Shown in pieces: positions 25,871 through 34,042 of a stretch of 64,000 nucleotides of DNA. Source of the stretch: Gemmatimonadota bacterium (GTDB taxonomy: Bacteria; Latescibacterota; UBA2968; UBA8231). A program made the translations under genes and the position numbers. The notes under the pieces were generated by a model. It was not told the origin of the DNA. It saw nothing but the letters and a program-made list of their open reading frames with translations, and made no database searches. The first letter of the stretch is position 1. Each line of letters starts with the position of its first letter. The stretch is taken from positions 62,001 through 126,000 of the forward strand of contig JABHFS010000163.1 of assembly GCA_018672475.1 (NCBI GenBank), in the 5' to 3' direction.

Positions 25871-27604
25871 CTATTCACTCAACTCAGCATAAATCTCCTC
25901 AACCGCCAAATCGCCAAATCGCTCGCTCCAAGATTCGACCGCAAAACGCTCATTCTGCGGCTTAAGCGAAAGTGAACTCCAAAACCCCAACCCGCGCACC
26001 GAAAATGCCACCGTCGTCACCCGCCCCCCACGCAACTCAATCTCCATGCCCTGCTGCTCGTCGCCGTATTCCACCTCAATCCAACACGGCCCAGAAGGCA
26101 GGTTGCGTATCAACGCCCCGTGCAGCAGTCCGTCGACGATCTCAACCGAACCATAACCCGCAATACGCAGCCGCAGCCCGCCCTCTCCGATGCGCTTGCC
26201 CAGCGGCGCACGTACAAAGGCCAACGAAGCTTCGAGATCATCCAACAGATCCTCGTCTTCGCTCGCCAGTTGGACCTCAGCCTCCGGCTCGACACCCGGA
26301 CGACCGCTTTGCACACGTTGCTTTCCCCAAGCCGGCGCCTGTCGTTTAACCGCAACACCTCCCGGACGGGTCAATGCATGGAATATGATATTGGTCGCGG
26401 CCTGCAAAAAAGGCGTTTGCACCGGTGCCTCCTCCGGCTCGGCTTCCCCGCCACCGCCCTCTGCCGGTTCTTCTCCCCCTTCGTCAGGGCAACTGGAAGG
26501 CAACCCGCTCCAACCTCGGTGTAAAGCAAGGTCGCTGATCACCGCCACCGTCTGGCCCTGCCACTCAACCCCGTAGAGCCCGCGCGGTGTCTGCCCGGTG
26601 CAAGGCGCTTGGTCCGGATAATACCAATGGGAACCGGGGATATCGGCTATGGGGCGTTTCAATTCACCGGGGAAGCCGTTTTCGTAGCTATAAAAGGCAT
26701 GATACACCGCGTGATTGGCCGGCAATGGGAAAAGCCTCCCTTCAGAGCCGATCACCCTCTTGAGCATTGCCACCATCGCCTGCAAAAAACGACGATCCCC
26801 AGGCCCCTGCCCCGCATCGATAAAGAGACTCCCGCCACCGCGCAGATACTCACCCAAAAATACTAACTCTTCTTCACCCAACACCGCGCGCGGACCATTC
26901 GTCGAACCGCGCTGTATGCCCGGAAAGAAAAAATGCAACGGATCTTTACGCAGCGGTGGACTATTAAAATATTCGACGGGAAAGCCGTGCAATTGCGCTT
27001 GCACCTGGGTGTGGTCGCGCACATAACGGGCTACATCTTCCAAGACCGGCTTGCCGCCCTGACCGTCCAACCCATAGCCCCCAACGCCATTGAGCCTGAG
27101 CGGCGTAAACTTGACGAAGCCGCGCGTATCGCGACGGCTGTAGACATCGAGAATGATCACCGCCTTCTCGCGATCGGCGCGCATCAGATCTTCGATGCGC
27201 AATAGCTCCATTGCCTCAGAAGCGGCACTGTCGTTTACACTCGGTGCCGTCGGGTCGGGCATCGCCTCGACCAATAATTCAGCGCCGTCTCGTTTGGGCA
27301 AGGTCGGGTCGTAGTTTTCGCCCGGCGGCGGAGCGACGGCTTCGGCGGCTGTAACCAACGGCACCGCGCCTTCGGGTAGCGAGGCAGGATTGGCCTGCGA
27401 ACGCACATATTCCATATCGACGTTGAGCAAGGTCGGCGCCGCGGCCACCAGTTTCTGCTGCTGCACAAAGCGGGGGGCACTGGCCAGCCGGGCGCGAAAA
27501 ACGCTGACTTCGCGCTCTTCCAAGAATAGGTGGTCGACCAATAACAACACGGAGATATGCAGGATCAGCGAGAGGAAAATACTCGCCCAGACGAGTCGCG
27601 ACAT
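25871..27604 (-). CDS. Membrane-anchored DUF4159-domain protein
   Basis: A 577-aa protein with one N-terminal membrane helix (VWASIFLSLILHISVLLLV) and then a long periplasmic part. Residues about 150-390 form a DUF4159 domain, a glutamine-amidotransferase-like fold: FVKFTPLRLNGVGGYG, FFFPGIQRG, and LGEYLRGGGSLFIDAGQGPG. An acidic Glu-rich linker follows, then NIIFHALTRPGGVAVKR and a C-terminal beta-rich domain. Proteins of this type often sit beside MoxR/von Willebrand or ExbB/ExbD genes, but none are here. A 60-aa gene immediately upstream shares the ALTRPGGxAVKR motif. The function of DUF4159 is not established. Confidence 0.82.
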   Translation of the reverse strand: MSRLVWASIFLSLILHISVLLLVDHLFLEEREVSVFRARLASAPRFVQQQKLVAAAPTLLNVDMEYVRSQANPASLPEGAVPLVTAAEAVAPPPGENYDPTLPKRDGAELLVEAMPDPTAPSVNDSAASEAMELLRIEDLMRADREKAVIILDVYSRRDTRGFVKFTPLRLNGVGGYGLDGQGGKPVLEDVARYVRDHTQVQAQLHGFPVEYFNSPPLRKDPLHFFFPGIQRGSTNGPRAVLGEEELVFLGEYLRGGGSLFIDAGQGPGDRRFLQAMVAMLKRVIGSEGRLFPLPANHAVYHAFYSYENGFPGELKRPIADIPGSHWYYPDQAPCTGQTPRGLYGVEWQGQTVAVISDLALHRGWSGLPSSCPDEGGEEPAEGGGGEAEPEEAPVQTPFLQAATNIIFHALTRPGGVAVKRQAPAWGKQRVQSGRPGVEPEAEVQLASEDEDLLDDLEASLAFVRAPLGKRIGEGGLRLRIAGYGSVEIVDGLLHGALIRNLPSGPCWIEVEYGDEQQGMEIELRGGRVTTVAFSVRGLGFWSSLSLKPQNERFAVESWSERFGDLAVEEIYAELSE

Positions 27605-27611
27605 AGATACC

Positions 27612-27794
27612 CTAGAAGGGCTGCGCTCCCGAGATCATCCGCGTCACGCCAGTGGCCGCAGCCCACAACGGGCGCTCGCGCTTGACGGCCCAACCACCTG
27701 GACGCGTTAGCGCGTAGACCACGACATCCATCAATACTGAGGCCAAAAGACAAAGTACCACCGTGCGCTTGTGCAGCAATTTTGTCGCGTACAT
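27612..27794 (-). CDS. Small membrane protein sharing a motif with the DUF4159 protein
   Basis: A 60-aa protein seven bases upstream of the DUF4159 gene, with GAGGAG at a suitable distance before its ATG. One membrane helix (TVVLCLLASVLMDVVVYALT) is followed by the motif ALTRPGGWAVKRERPLWAA. The larger neighbour carries ALTRPGGVAVKRQAPAW, so the two share a block of about 15 residues. Coding is supported by that conservation, the ribosome binding site and the spacing. It may be a partner protein or a partial duplication of the neighbour. Confidence 0.6.
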   Translation of the reverse strand: MYATKLLHKRTVVLCLLASVLMDVVVYALTRPGGWAVKRERPLWAAATGVTRMISGAQPF

Positions 27795-28363
27795 TCTCCA
27801 ACTCCTCTCACTGGCTTACAATATATATATACTGCAAGCCCGGTAAAAGGCGAAAAATAGCCCCCTTGCCATTGTGAATTTTTGTGCCCACGCTTTTTCG
27901 TTATGGCACAAAAAATCGTTGAAAACCTAGTAAAAAACTATCGCGTCGCTGAGCGCAATCCCAACCTGTGAAGTGCCGTGCGCGGTGTCCTGCACCGTCG
28001 TTTCCGCACATACGCGCGCTCGGCTGTATCTCCTCCACCTTAGATCAAGGCAAGTTGATCGGTTATAGCGGCCCCAATGGCGAGACCGCACAGTATCCCT
28101 TGAACACCTACCGCACCTGGTATCCGTCGCTTTTTCACCATTATCATTCCCCTGGCTTGCGCCAGTTGCTACCCCATCCTGAGCTTGTTCGACCGAGCCA
28201 CCCCATTAGTTTCACCCGCAACCCTGCGCTGGGTCGCATCCAACCGTCGGATTTTTCTTTTTGGCATTTTTTTTTGCAGCTATGGAAACTCGGCGGGCGG
28301 CGCGATCGTTCAACGGGATCATAATCCCTTGACGCAGAATCTTTCTTGTCCTACTGTCTCGAT
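27795..28363. other. Long non-coding stretch
   Basis: About 570 bases without a convincing gene. The part near 27830-27960 is AT-rich and could hold the promoter of the minus-strand DUF4159 pair. One plus-strand piece near 28050-28130 (KLIGYSGPNGETAQYPLNTY) looks protein-like but has neither a start nor a family I recognise, so it may be a remnant. A run of nine T occurs near 28270. Confidence 0.4.
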
Positions 28364-28763
28364 ATGGGCAAGTCACTCCACAGCCGACAGCACGAGGCTC
28401 AAGTCAAAATCCTCGTTATCGACGACGAAGCCGCCGCCATCCGCGTCCTCACGTATCTACTCGAACGATCCGGTTATCAAGGGATCTCAACGCAGAGTGC
28501 CAAAGACGCGTTCTTCCTCCTGCACGAAACCCCGGCAGATTTGATCATCGCGGATATATTCAGACCCGACATCAACAGCCTCGAAGTCCTCACGCGCCTC
28601 AAAAAACTATCCCGACACTCCCATCCTCGCGGTCTCTGGCGGCTGCAATATCGGGGGCAGGAGCCCCTTGGAACTGGCGCAAGAAAAACGCGCCGATGCT
28701 ACCTTTCACACCCCCTTCAAAGCCGCCGACTTCATCGAAACCATCACCGCAGCGCTCGCTTAA
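28364..28763 (+). pseudogene. Stand-alone response-regulator receiver, frameshifted
   Basis: CheY-like receiver domain interrupted by one frame change near 28608. The first frame carries the acidic pair in ILVIDDEAAA and the phospho-acceptor Asp in LIIADIFRPD. The second frame continues DTPILAVSGGCNIGG and ends ADFIETITAALA. The conserved Lys of the late KPF motif is replaced: ATFHTPFK has Thr. Joined, it would be about 133 aa, a normal single-domain receiver. It could be a sequencing error or a genuine mutation; no partner kinase is intact in the window. Confidence 0.7.
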
Positions 28764-28923
28764 ACACACTTCTCGCCAATCCCTCCAGTGACCGATACAC
28801 CCCCAACACGCAAGCTGCCCCCTTCACTGAGCGACCGCAGTTGCAGTGTCATTCTACGCGATGGTCAAATCCGATTCGCGAAACCTGGAAAAATCCATCC
28901 GCACTAAAACGGAGATATACATT

Positions 28924-29688
28924 GTGAAGATTCTCTTAGCCGGCGGTTCCGGCGGCGTCGGTTCCGCCACAATACCCTACCTGCGCACCCACCACGAGGT
29001 CCGCGTTCTCGACCTGACCGCTCCTGCCCACGACGTCGAGTTCGTCCAGGGCTCAATCGCCGACCCCGACGCGCTTGACAAGGCGCTTGACGGCGTCGAC
29101 AGCTTTATTACCATGGTCATGCAGGGTGGCCAGGATGGGCTAGATCGCGAGCACAGCGTCGAACAGGCCATTGGCAATTATCAGACCAACTGCCTGGGCT
29201 TGCACCTCTTGTTGCTCAAAGCCTTTGAACTGGGCATCAAAGCCGGCGTGCACACCTCGACGATGAGCGCGCACAACCGCAACCGACGCTACTATCCCTC
29301 CGAAGAAGAGGTCCCACTCGACGGCCCCAATGTCTATGGACTAAGTAAGGGTTTCTCCGAGCAGATCTGCCGTTACTTCGCCCGCGAATACGATATGAGC
29401 CTGGCCGCCCTGCGCATCTCCGGCCCCCGCAATCGCGCGCAGTTTATCGCGCAATACAACGACCCACCGCGTCGTCCGTGGGGGCAACAACTCTATCTCA
29501 CCGACGAAGAGGACCTCGCCAACGCCTATCTGTCCGCGCTCGAATTCGTGCATAAGAGCCATGGCCGTTTCGACGCCTTCTTTATCGCCGGAGATGCGGC
29601 GCACGAAGAGATGAATATGAGCAAAGCCCGGTCGTTATTGGGCTGGGAGCCGCTTGCTGCTAAAAAGCTCGGGCTGGAGAGCGGGTAA
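28924..29688 (+). CDS. NAD-dependent epimerase/dehydratase family protein
   Basis: Extended short-chain dehydrogenase (SDR) of the NAD(P)-dependent epimerase group, acting on a sugar or sugar acid. The Rossmann motif is LLAGGSGGVGSATI at the very start. The catalytic Tyr-x3-Lys is VYGLSKGFSEQ, with Ser/Thr in HTSTMSAHN. The substrate part holds LRISGPRNRAQF and the end SLLGWEPL. GTG at 28924 is chosen because GGAG lies upstream and the nucleotide-binding strand starts there; an earlier ATG adds unrelated residues. Length is 254 aa, on the short side. A related epimerase occurs at 39131. Confidence 0.85.
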   Translation: MKILLAGGSGGVGSATIPYLRTHHEVRVLDLTAPAHDVEFVQGSIADPDALDKALDGVDSFITMVMQGGQDGLDREHSVEQAIGNYQTNCLGLHLLLLKAFELGIKAGVHTSTMSAHNRNRRYYPSEEEVPLDGPNVYGLSKGFSEQICRYFAREYDMSLAALRISGPRNRAQFIAQYNDPPRRPWGQQLYLTDEEDLANAYLSALEFVHKSHGRFDAFFIAGDAAHEEMNMSKARSLLGWEPLAAKKLGLESG

Positions 29689-29931
29689 CGGGACAGGGGG
29701 TGAAGTGCGTGTCTCACGTTGCGAGGAATCCCCTAAAAAGAGGCCCCATAAACCATAGGGTAGTTTTCGGCTGCATCTGTGTTGAAGAAACGGATTGCCT
29801 AGCGAAGGGGTTGCAGGGGTAGGGAATTTCCAGGAGGGGGGACGGGCCTGGTGGGGTAGTCCGGAGAGAGTGGCCGCGCCGAAGGGCCGAGGAACTTGAA
29901 AAATCCCCTGCCCGCCCAACCTCGAAGCGCC

Positions 29932-30252
29932 CTACTCGTTTGCATACCGCCCAAATACAAAAGCCACCTCAAGGTCCTCGACAATACTCTCGCCCGCCGA
30001 ATTCGTCGCCATCAACGTCGCCATATAGGCATGCCAGCGCGCCGTTTCTTCGCCCAACTGACCGCGTTCAAAGTGTTCCTTCGATGGCGCTTCTGCGTGC
30101 AAAAAGAGCCGGTCCTCGTATTCGTAGATAATCATATGCACCCCTTCGCCCTTCATCTGCGCGGCGATCCCGGGCCACAATTCATCGTGCGCTTTTTTGT
30201 ATTCGGCATAACAACCCGGTTTGAGCTTAAAAGTCATCCCCGTGGTATACAT
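29932..30252 (-). CDS. L-rhamnose mutarotase-family (RhaM-like) protein
   Basis: Dimeric alpha/beta-barrel sugar mutarotase (RhaM/DUF718 family), interconverting the anomers of a deoxy sugar such as rhamnose or fucose. Family features are GMTFKLKPGCYAEYKKAHDE with the conserved His, LWPGIAAQMK, and HMIIYEYEDRLFLHAEA, and a Trp in ARWHAYM. Length (106 aa) matches. ATG at 30252 follows AAGGAGCCAGA. It lies 16 bases after the end of a broken SDR gene, in a layout common in fucose/rhamnose-degradation operons, so its pathway partner appears to be lost. Confidence 0.85.
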   Translation of the reverse strand: MYTTGMTFKLKPGCYAEYKKAHDELWPGIAAQMKGEGVHMIIYEYEDRLFLHAEAPSKEHFERGQLGEETARWHAYMATLMATNSAGESIVEDLEVAFVFGRYANE

Positions 30253-30268
30253 TCTGGCTCCTTGTGGT

Positions 30269-30963
30269 TTAAATGTCGTCACCGGCACAACGCGTCGGTC
30301 CGTCCGTCTCCCATCCTGCGCAGGTGGTCCACCCGCCGTCAACCACCAACGAAGTCCCCGTGATACCCGACGAATCCTCGCAACTAAAATAGAGCCGGCC
30401 CCCGGGCAAGATCCTCGGGTTGGATCGCCACCTCCATCGGCACCCGCTGCAAGCGCTTCTGCAACACGCCGTCCGGGTCGGATATCGCATTTAGCTGGTA
30501 GCGCAGCATCGGGGTGTCGGTGATGCCGGAGCAGATGCAGTTACAACGCAGTCCCTCAGCCGCAGAGTCGAGCGCGATCAAGCGCGCCAGCCCCAGCGCC
30601 GCGTGCTTGGAGGCGGTGTAGGCCGGCGTCTGGCCCTGGCCGATAAGACTGCTGACCGAGGCAATATTGACCACGTAGCTGCGCGCGTTTTGCCAATAGG
30701 TGCGGCACGGCGTATTCGAGTGAAATGAAAATTGCCTTGGCGTTGACACCCATCAGATAATCCCAGGCTTCCTCGTCGTATTCGTGCAACTTTCCGACAT
30801 GCACGATTCCAGCGCAATTGACGAGCATATGCAGACCAGAGAATGCGGCCACCGTGGCTTCTATCGAACGGGCTAGTTGGGGGCGATCGGCCACATTGCA
30901 ATGCGCAAAGACCGCATCGCCACCGTCGGCGCGGATCCTAGCCACCACTGTATTGCCCAACTC
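30269..30963 (-). pseudogene. Short-chain dehydrogenase, 5'-truncated with two frameshifts
   Basis: Classical SDR whose pieces lie in three frames. The first (30963 down to about 30735) reads VVARIRADGGDAVFAHCNVA and MLVNCAGIVHVGKL. The second has the catalytic Ser and Tyr-x3-Lys in IASVSSLIGQGQTPAYTASK and ends RVPMEVAIQPEDL. The third ends GITGTSLVVDGGWTTC. The N-terminal TGxxxGIG cofactor motif is missing altogether, so besides two possible sequencing errors there is real loss of the 5' end. It was probably a sugar dehydrogenase (for example an L-fucose or L-rhamnose type) co-transcribed with the RhaM-like gene. Confidence 0.75.
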
Positions 30964-31292
30964 AAGCTGAGCAAGGGGCTGCTATATAATGCCTGAAAGA
31001 TAAGAAAGTTTTTTGCTATTTAGCCAGCATTGCAGACGAAAAGTCCTCACCACAGTAGCAACAGAAATAGCAACACATTTTGACATGTGATGATTCATTT
31101 TATCTAAAAAGGTCATTTTGTCCAAAAAGTGGATAATAAGCGCAAATTACCACGATGGATCGTTGCCGTCTTCTTTCTAATTATCTATAATATGCAACCA
31201 ACAGAAAAAGGATAAATTTTTTAATCGCTCGCTAATTTATTTCTCCTTCATGATGTCAGGTATATTTTACTCTAACTCTACTAAGGAGTGTA
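30964..31292. other. AT-rich intergenic region before the subtilase
   Basis: About 330 bases, clearly richer in A+T than the surroundings, between the broken SDR and the subtilase gene. It contains one copy of a short imperfect repeat (31022-31085). Its last part, ending AAGGAGTGTA before the subtilase ATG, should carry that gene's promoter, but I cannot place -35 and -10 boxes with confidence. Confidence 0.45.
31022..31085 (+). repeat. Imperfect direct repeat R1, copy 1
   Basis: Begins AGCCAGCATTGCAGACG and is similar (about 80% over its first 35 bases, by eye) to 32598-32647 on the other side of the subtilase gene. Differences are mostly transitions. Together the two copies bracket the subtilase. 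Confidence 0.5.
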
Positions 31293-32507
31293 ATGGTTAT
31301 GAAAGATCATTCGTTTTTCCGGTCGGCAATAAACGTTGGTGCTCTGGCTCTCTTGCTGGTCAGCGTTGGTTGTTCCGGTGATCTGGATCCGGTCTCCTCG
31401 CTCGGGGAACAAACCAAAATGATGGCGCCGGTAGCCAAGCGTGCTGCGCCCGTCGTACCCGGTCGCTATATCGTCGTTTTGGAAGATGGGGTTTCGGCTG
31501 CCGATGTGCCGGGGCGCGCCCGCGGTCTGGCTCGTAAGCACGGTGGGCAGGAAGAGCAAATTTACCGCCATGCGCTCAAGGGATTCGCAGCCAGAGGGCT
31601 CTCGCAATCTGCCGCGGCTCGTTTGCGCGATGAGCCGGGTGTGAAAATCGTTGAGCAAGACCGAGTTTGGACGCTGAATAAGCGGGGTGGTGGCAAGGGA
31701 CCCGGCGGTGGCGGTGGCGGTGGTGGATGTCAAACTCAGACCGTGCCGTGGGGTATCGCTCGCGTAGGAGGCGTCAGTGATGGAAGCAGTCTCACCGGTA
31801 CCGCCTGGATCATCGATACCGGCATTAGTGGGGTCAGCGATCTCAATTTGAATACTGAGAAGAGTGCCAATTTCGTCACCAAGGGCAAGAATTCTTCGAA
31901 TGACGGGAATGGCCACGGAACGCATGTGGCGGGTACGGTTGCTGCGAAAGACAACGGTTGTGATGTAGTAGGGGTAGCGGCTGGTGCTGAGGTGGCTGCC
32001 GTGCGGGTACTAGATAATCGAGGCAGCGGCTATACTTCCTGGATCGTGGCCGGCATTGATTACGTGGCGGCGAATGGGGTGGCTGGCGATGTTGCGAATA
32101 TGAGTCTCGGCGGGTATAGCGGTACCAGCGAAACGGCGATGGACGTTGCGGTAAAACAAGCCGCCGATCAGGGTATTTTGTTTGCCATAGCTGCAGGGAA
32201 TTCAGCCGAGGATGCCTCCTATTATACCCCGGCACATATTGAAAATAAGGTCGGTGTCTACACCGTTTCAGCGATCGGTACCAACGACTGCCTGGCCTCC
32301 TTCAGCAACTATGGCAGTCCGGTCGATGTTGCAGCACCCGGCGTCGGAGTCGAATCGCTTGCGAAAGACGGCGGGACAGTCACCTATAGCGGAACCAGCA
32401 TGGCCGCCCCCCATGTAGCCGGTCTTTTGCTCCTGGGTCTACTGGGTTCCGATGGAACAGCCTGCGGCGATCCAGATGGCAATCCCGACCTGATCGCCTA
32501 CCAATAA
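31293..32507 (+). CDS. Secreted lipoprotein subtilase (S8 serine protease)
   Basis: Subtilisin-like serine protease exported to the cell envelope. The lipoprotein signal is ALALLLVSVGCSG. Residues about 55-125 are an I9-type propeptide inhibitor (VPGRYIVVLEDGVSAADVP), then a Gly-rich linker. The S8 triad is Asp in AWIIDTGISG, His in GNGHGTHVAGTVAAKD, and Ser in YSGTSMAAPHVAG. The oxyanion Asn is in FAIAAGNSAED. It starts at ATG 31293 (or 31299) after AAGGAG. Codon choice is unlike its neighbours, with many codons ending in T or G (GGT, GCT, GTT). It is flanked by short repeats and a strong hairpin, pointing to acquisition as a unit. Confidence 0.93.
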   Translation: MVMKDHSFFRSAINVGALALLLVSVGCSGDLDPVSSLGEQTKMMAPVAKRAAPVVPGRYIVVLEDGVSAADVPGRARGLARKHGGQEEQIYRHALKGFAARGLSQSAAARLRDEPGVKIVEQDRVWTLNKRGGGKGPGGGGGGGGCQTQTVPWGIARVGGVSDGSSLTGTAWIIDTGISGVSDLNLNTEKSANFVTKGKNSSNDGNGHGTHVAGTVAAKDNGCDVVGVAAGAEVAAVRVLDNRGSGYTSWIVAGIDYVAANGVAGDVANMSLGGYSGTSETAMDVAVKQAADQGILFAIAAGNSAEDASYYTPAHIENKVGVYTVSAIGTNDCLASFSNYGSPVDVAAPGVGVESLAKDGGTVTYSGTSMAAPHVAGLLLLGLLGSDGTACGDPDGNPDLIAYQ

Positions 32508-32544
32508 CCTTTCCTCTGTGGGGCGTTCGCTCTGTATAAATGCT

Positions 32545-32579
32545 GCTGCAACCGAGGCTTGTCGGGCCTCGGTTGCAGC
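32545..32579 (+). terminator. Strong hairpin after subtilase gene
   Basis: Perfect 14-bp stem (GCTGCAACCGAGGC and its complement, 32545-32558 and 32566-32579) with a seven-base loop, 37 bases after the subtilase stop. It is followed by GGAAATTGTTT, a weak T tract. It is a probable rho-independent terminator. Confidence 0.75.
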
Positions 32580-32597
32580 GGAAATTGTTTGACATTC

Positions 32598-32677
32598 AGC
32601 CGGCGTTGCAGACGGAAAGTCACCACCATATTAGCAACAAATTTGACGTCGCGGATCCCAGCCGCCACTGCATTGCC
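32598..32677 (+). repeat. Repeat R1 copy 2 plus a 27-bp SDR-derived patch
   Basis: 32598-32647 is the second copy of R1. It is followed at 32651-32677 by a 27-base segment that matches 30931-30957 (inside the broken SDR) at 24 of 27 positions, with only transitions. Both similarities are in direct orientation and bracket the subtilase region. Confidence 0.5.
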
Positions 32678-32767
32678 CCCCGACTCCTAGTATCGTAGCT
32701 TCTAAGTCGATCCGCACATAGCGCCAGCAGCCCGATACGCCCCATACCAAGGCCGAAATTGCGACCG

Positions 32768-34033
32768 ATGCCCAGAATTGCCCTATTATTTTTGCTCCTG
32801 TTACCGCTTATCTCTTGCAGCGAGGAATCCCAACAAGAAGAAAACACCGTCACCGTCGAATTCTGGACCATCGCCCTCGGCGACGCCTTCGCCGACTATA
32901 TCCTCGGCATGATCTCGACCTATGAACAGGCCCACCCCGGCGTCAAAATCAAATGGGTCGACGTCAGCGGCGGTGAAGTCGCCGAAAAATTCCTCGCCGC
33001 ACTCGTCGGCGATACCGCACCAGACCTGGTCAACATTTACGACCTACCGCGCTTTTTGCAATACGATATCCTGGTCAATATGGACGAGGCCGTATCACCA
33101 GAGGACAAAGCCAAGCGCCTGGAGAATTTCTGGAACGGGGTCGGTTATTTCCAAGGCGCCAACTATGTTATCCCCTGGTATGTCGGTGTCACTATGATGT
33201 GGTACAACAAAGACCTCTTCGCACAAGCCGGCCTCGACCCCGACCGCCCGCCACGGACCCTCGACGAGATGCTGGCGATGGGCCGCCAAATACGCGAACG
33301 CACCGGTAAATACGGTGTTTCCTGGCGACTGCACCCTTCGCTGATCGCCCCGCCTTGGGCGCTATTGCGCATGGACGGCTTTTGGCCACTCTTCGATGAA
33401 GGCTATAGCCGCACCCGGATCAATCACCCCGAGGCCAAAGCCATCTTCCAGAAGTGGGTCGACGCCTACCAGCAGGGCGTGGTACCGCCGGAAGCCCTGG
33501 CCGCCTCCCACCGCGACGAGGTCAACTGGTTTATCGAGGGCCGCGCCGCGATGCTGCCCTTTTCCGGCGGCTGGATCACGCGCTATTTCGACAAAACGTT
33601 CGCCGCCAAGGTCGCTACCGCGCCAATGCCGCGCGGCCTGCTCGGCAAAGTCCCCGCTTCCAACCAGGTGCTGGTGGTACCAAAAGCTTCGCGCCACCCG
33701 GAAATAGCCGTCGACTTCGGGCTCTTCGTCACCAACGACGAGAACCAACTCGAATTTTGCCGTCAGGTGGCGATCCTGCCCTCGACCGTAGCCGCTGCCG
33801 CCGACCCTTATTTTCGTCAGCCGCCCAAAACCCAAGCAGACGAAGCCAATCAGCTTTCGGCCGCCGATATTCCCAATTCCTTCGTTATGGCACCGCCGGA
33901 CGTGGTCGGCTGGAGCCGGATGGAAGATATCCTGCACGAAGAATTCGCCAAGGCTTTGGCCGAGCAGCAAAGCGTCGACGAGGCCTTGGTCCGCATCGAG
34001 GAAAAATGGAACCACCTGCTCCGCTACCAGTGA
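32768..34033 (+). CDS. ABC sugar transporter, substrate-binding lipoprotein
   Basis: Extracellular solute-binding protein, family 1 (maltose/multiple-sugar type), lipid-anchored. The signal peptide LLFLLLLPLISCSEE has the lipobox Cys near residue 17. The mature part begins VTVEFWTIALGD, with the hinge features APDLVNIYDLPRFLQY, YFQGANYVIPWYVGVTMMWYNKDLF (read in two parts) and PFSGGWITRYF. ATG at 32768 starts a clean signal; the frame extends three codons further upstream without benefit. Two permease genes follow at once. The sugar is not identifiable, though a sialidase-like gene downstream suggests glycan-derived sugars. Confidence 0.92.
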   Translation: MPRIALLFLLLLPLISCSEESQQEENTVTVEFWTIALGDAFADYILGMISTYEQAHPGVKIKWVDVSGGEVAEKFLAALVGDTAPDLVNIYDLPRFLQYDILVNMDEAVSPEDKAKRLENFWNGVGYFQGANYVIPWYVGVTMMWYNKDLFAQAGLDPDRPPRTLDEMLAMGRQIRERTGKYGVSWRLHPSLIAPPWALLRMDGFWPLFDEGYSRTRINHPEAKAIFQKWVDAYQQGVVPPEALAASHRDEVNWFIEGRAAMLPFSGGWITRYFDKTFAAKVATAPMPRGLLGKVPASNQVLVVPKASRHPEIAVDFGLFVTNDENQLEFCRQVAILPSTVAAAADPYFRQPPKTQADEANQLSAADIPNSFVMAPPDVVGWSRMEDILHEEFAKALAEQQSVDEALVRIEEKWNHLLRYQ

Positions 34034-34042
34034 GATAAAACC

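Noticed and set aside
31022-32647. R1 repeats as attachment sites or transposon ends
   Set aside because: They are imperfect, direct rather than inverted, and no integrase or transposase is encoded between them; I keep them only as repeats.
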